Source: CAUUCX01 sp041844835 (GTDB taxonomy: Bacteria; Bacillota; Clostridia; Peptostreptococcales; Anaerovoracaceae). From it: DNA of 6,138 bases. How positions within the stretch are numbered: position 1 is the stretch's first letter; each line of letters opens with the position of its first letter. Of this stretch, positions 5,842 to 6,138 are shown one piece after another. The DNA lies in NCBI GenBank assembly GCA_041844835.1, contig JBGZBU010000020.1:1-6138 (forward strand), written 5' to 3'. The position numbers were made by a program, and so were the translations under genes. The notes under the pieces are model-generated. The model saw nothing but the letters and a program-made list of their open reading frames with translations, ran no database searches and was not told where the DNA came from.

Positions 5842-5869
5842 AATATATAAGAAAAATTTTACTAAACAA
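5842..5869 (-). promoter_or_regulatory. Possible promoter of the amidase-permease operon
   Basis: The minus strand shows TTGTTT (5869-5864), a 16-base spacer and TATATT (5847-5842). Transcription would start near 5835, with a leader of about 73 bases. Each hexamer differs from consensus and the region is AT-rich, so chance matches are likely. The TATAAT sites at 5897-5913 are alternatives. Confidence 0.3.
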
Positions 5870-5896
5870 ACACTCAAATGGCAATAGTTTTTTTGA

Positions 5897-5918
5897 ATTA
5901 TATGCAGATTATATGCAG
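5897..5918. repeat. Tandem 11-bp repeat ATTATATGCAG, each with a minus-strand TATAAT
   Basis: Two exact copies stand head to tail (5897-5907, 5908-5918), and a partial third, TTATGCAGA, follows at 5932-5940. Read on the minus strand each gives CTGCATATAAT, a perfect -10 hexamer directed at the amidase. No good -35 accompanies either. The 11-bp period places them on the same face of the helix, which also fits a regulator site. Confidence 0.7.
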
Positions 5919-6005
5919 ATTCGATAAATGTTTATGCAGACCTTTTCCGCGATGCGCTAGGTTTATCCGGATTCATCCCGCCCGTCTCCGATGCATAAAA
6001 ATTCA

Positions 6006-6025
6006 AAAATGGTGCAAAATGGTGC
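6006..6025. repeat. Tandem 10-bp repeat AAAATGGTGC
   Basis: Two exact adjacent copies at 6006-6015 and 6016-6025. It may be a chance duplication or a two-site operator upstream of the gene beyond the right edge. Confidence 0.6.
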
Positions 6026-6079
6026 AGGCGCTGGAAAGGCGTAATTTCGTAATAAAGAAACTTTAAATAACAAAAATTC

Positions 6080-6111
6080 TTGAAGCGAATTATGACAAAA
6101 TGCTATATAAT
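6080..6111 (+). promoter_or_regulatory. Probable promoter facing the right edge
   Basis: TTGAAG (6080-6085) is followed after 18 bases by TATATA (6104-6109), with TGC (6101-6103) giving an extended -10. An overlapping TATAAT (6106-6111) is a second choice with longer spacing. Transcription would start around 6117 and run out of the window, implying a + strand gene divergent from the amidase operon. Confidence 0.5.
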
Positions 6112-6138
6112 GTAAGATGTTGTATGCCGTGTCACAAT

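Larger units (their letters stand above)
5763..6138. other. Gene-free 376-bp region between the amidase and the right edge
   Basis: I see no credible coding region here. The region holds the amidase ribosome binding site and probable promoters, two small tandem repeats (5897-5918 and 6006-6025) and a probable + strand promoter near the right edge. No tRNA, riboswitch core or terminator was recognised. The layout suggests a divergent gene beginning just outside the window. Confidence 0.6.

Noticed and set aside
5920..6060. Riboswitch leader for the amidase operon
   Set aside because: No conserved core of a known riboswitch (guanidine, SAM, cobalamin, lysine, glycine) was recognised on the minus strand.

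Overview
The window looks like chromosomal DNA of an anaerobic, Clostridia-type Firmicute. The evidence is a low-GC-Gram-positive style EF-Tu tail ending in TEILG, strong purine-rich ribosome binding sites (AAAGGAG, GGAGGTG), one probable GTG start, moderate GC in the housekeeping genes and AT-rich intergenic DNA. This placement is an inference. No genus can be named from the sequence alone.

Layout, left to right. The last 47 codons of tuf (EF-Tu) run off the left edge on the + strand. After a short gap comes a perfect 17-bp terminator hairpin with A and T runs on both sides. It also ends the convergent minus-strand gene at 313-1914, a CPA1/NhaP2-type K+(Na+)/H+ antiporter with two RCK_C (TrkA-C) domains. 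Upstream of the antiporter, also on the minus strand, is a 288-residue BRO-N protein with a DinD-like C-terminal half (2020-2886). This is a prophage-antirepressor-type accessory gene in more AT-rich DNA. No terminator separates it from the antiporter.

A gene-free stretch of about 540 bp (2887-3424) holds the most unusual DNA. Two tandem 103/104-bp palindromic repeats sit here, and each repeat boundary carries an extended -10 promoter pointing at the BRO/DinD gene. Beside them are an AT-rich 12-bp-arm palindrome, two phased GCAATTGC sites and a terminator. That terminator ends the next minus-strand unit, a two-gene operon of an acetamidase/formamidase-family amidase (4875-5762, GTG start) followed by an APC-superfamily amino acid/polyamine permease (3425-4798). 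The last 376 bp are AT-rich and without a gene. They hold the likely amidase promoter region, small tandem repeats and a probable + strand promoter facing out of the right edge.

The amidase and permease suggest uptake and hydrolysis of small amides or amines as a nitrogen source, which is an inference from adjacency and families. The antiporter serves cation and pH homeostasis. I see no clearly new multi-gene system. The best candidate for something undescribed is the BRO-N/DinD gene together with its tandem structured repeat-promoters and a perfect 13-bp hairpin inside its own coding sequence.
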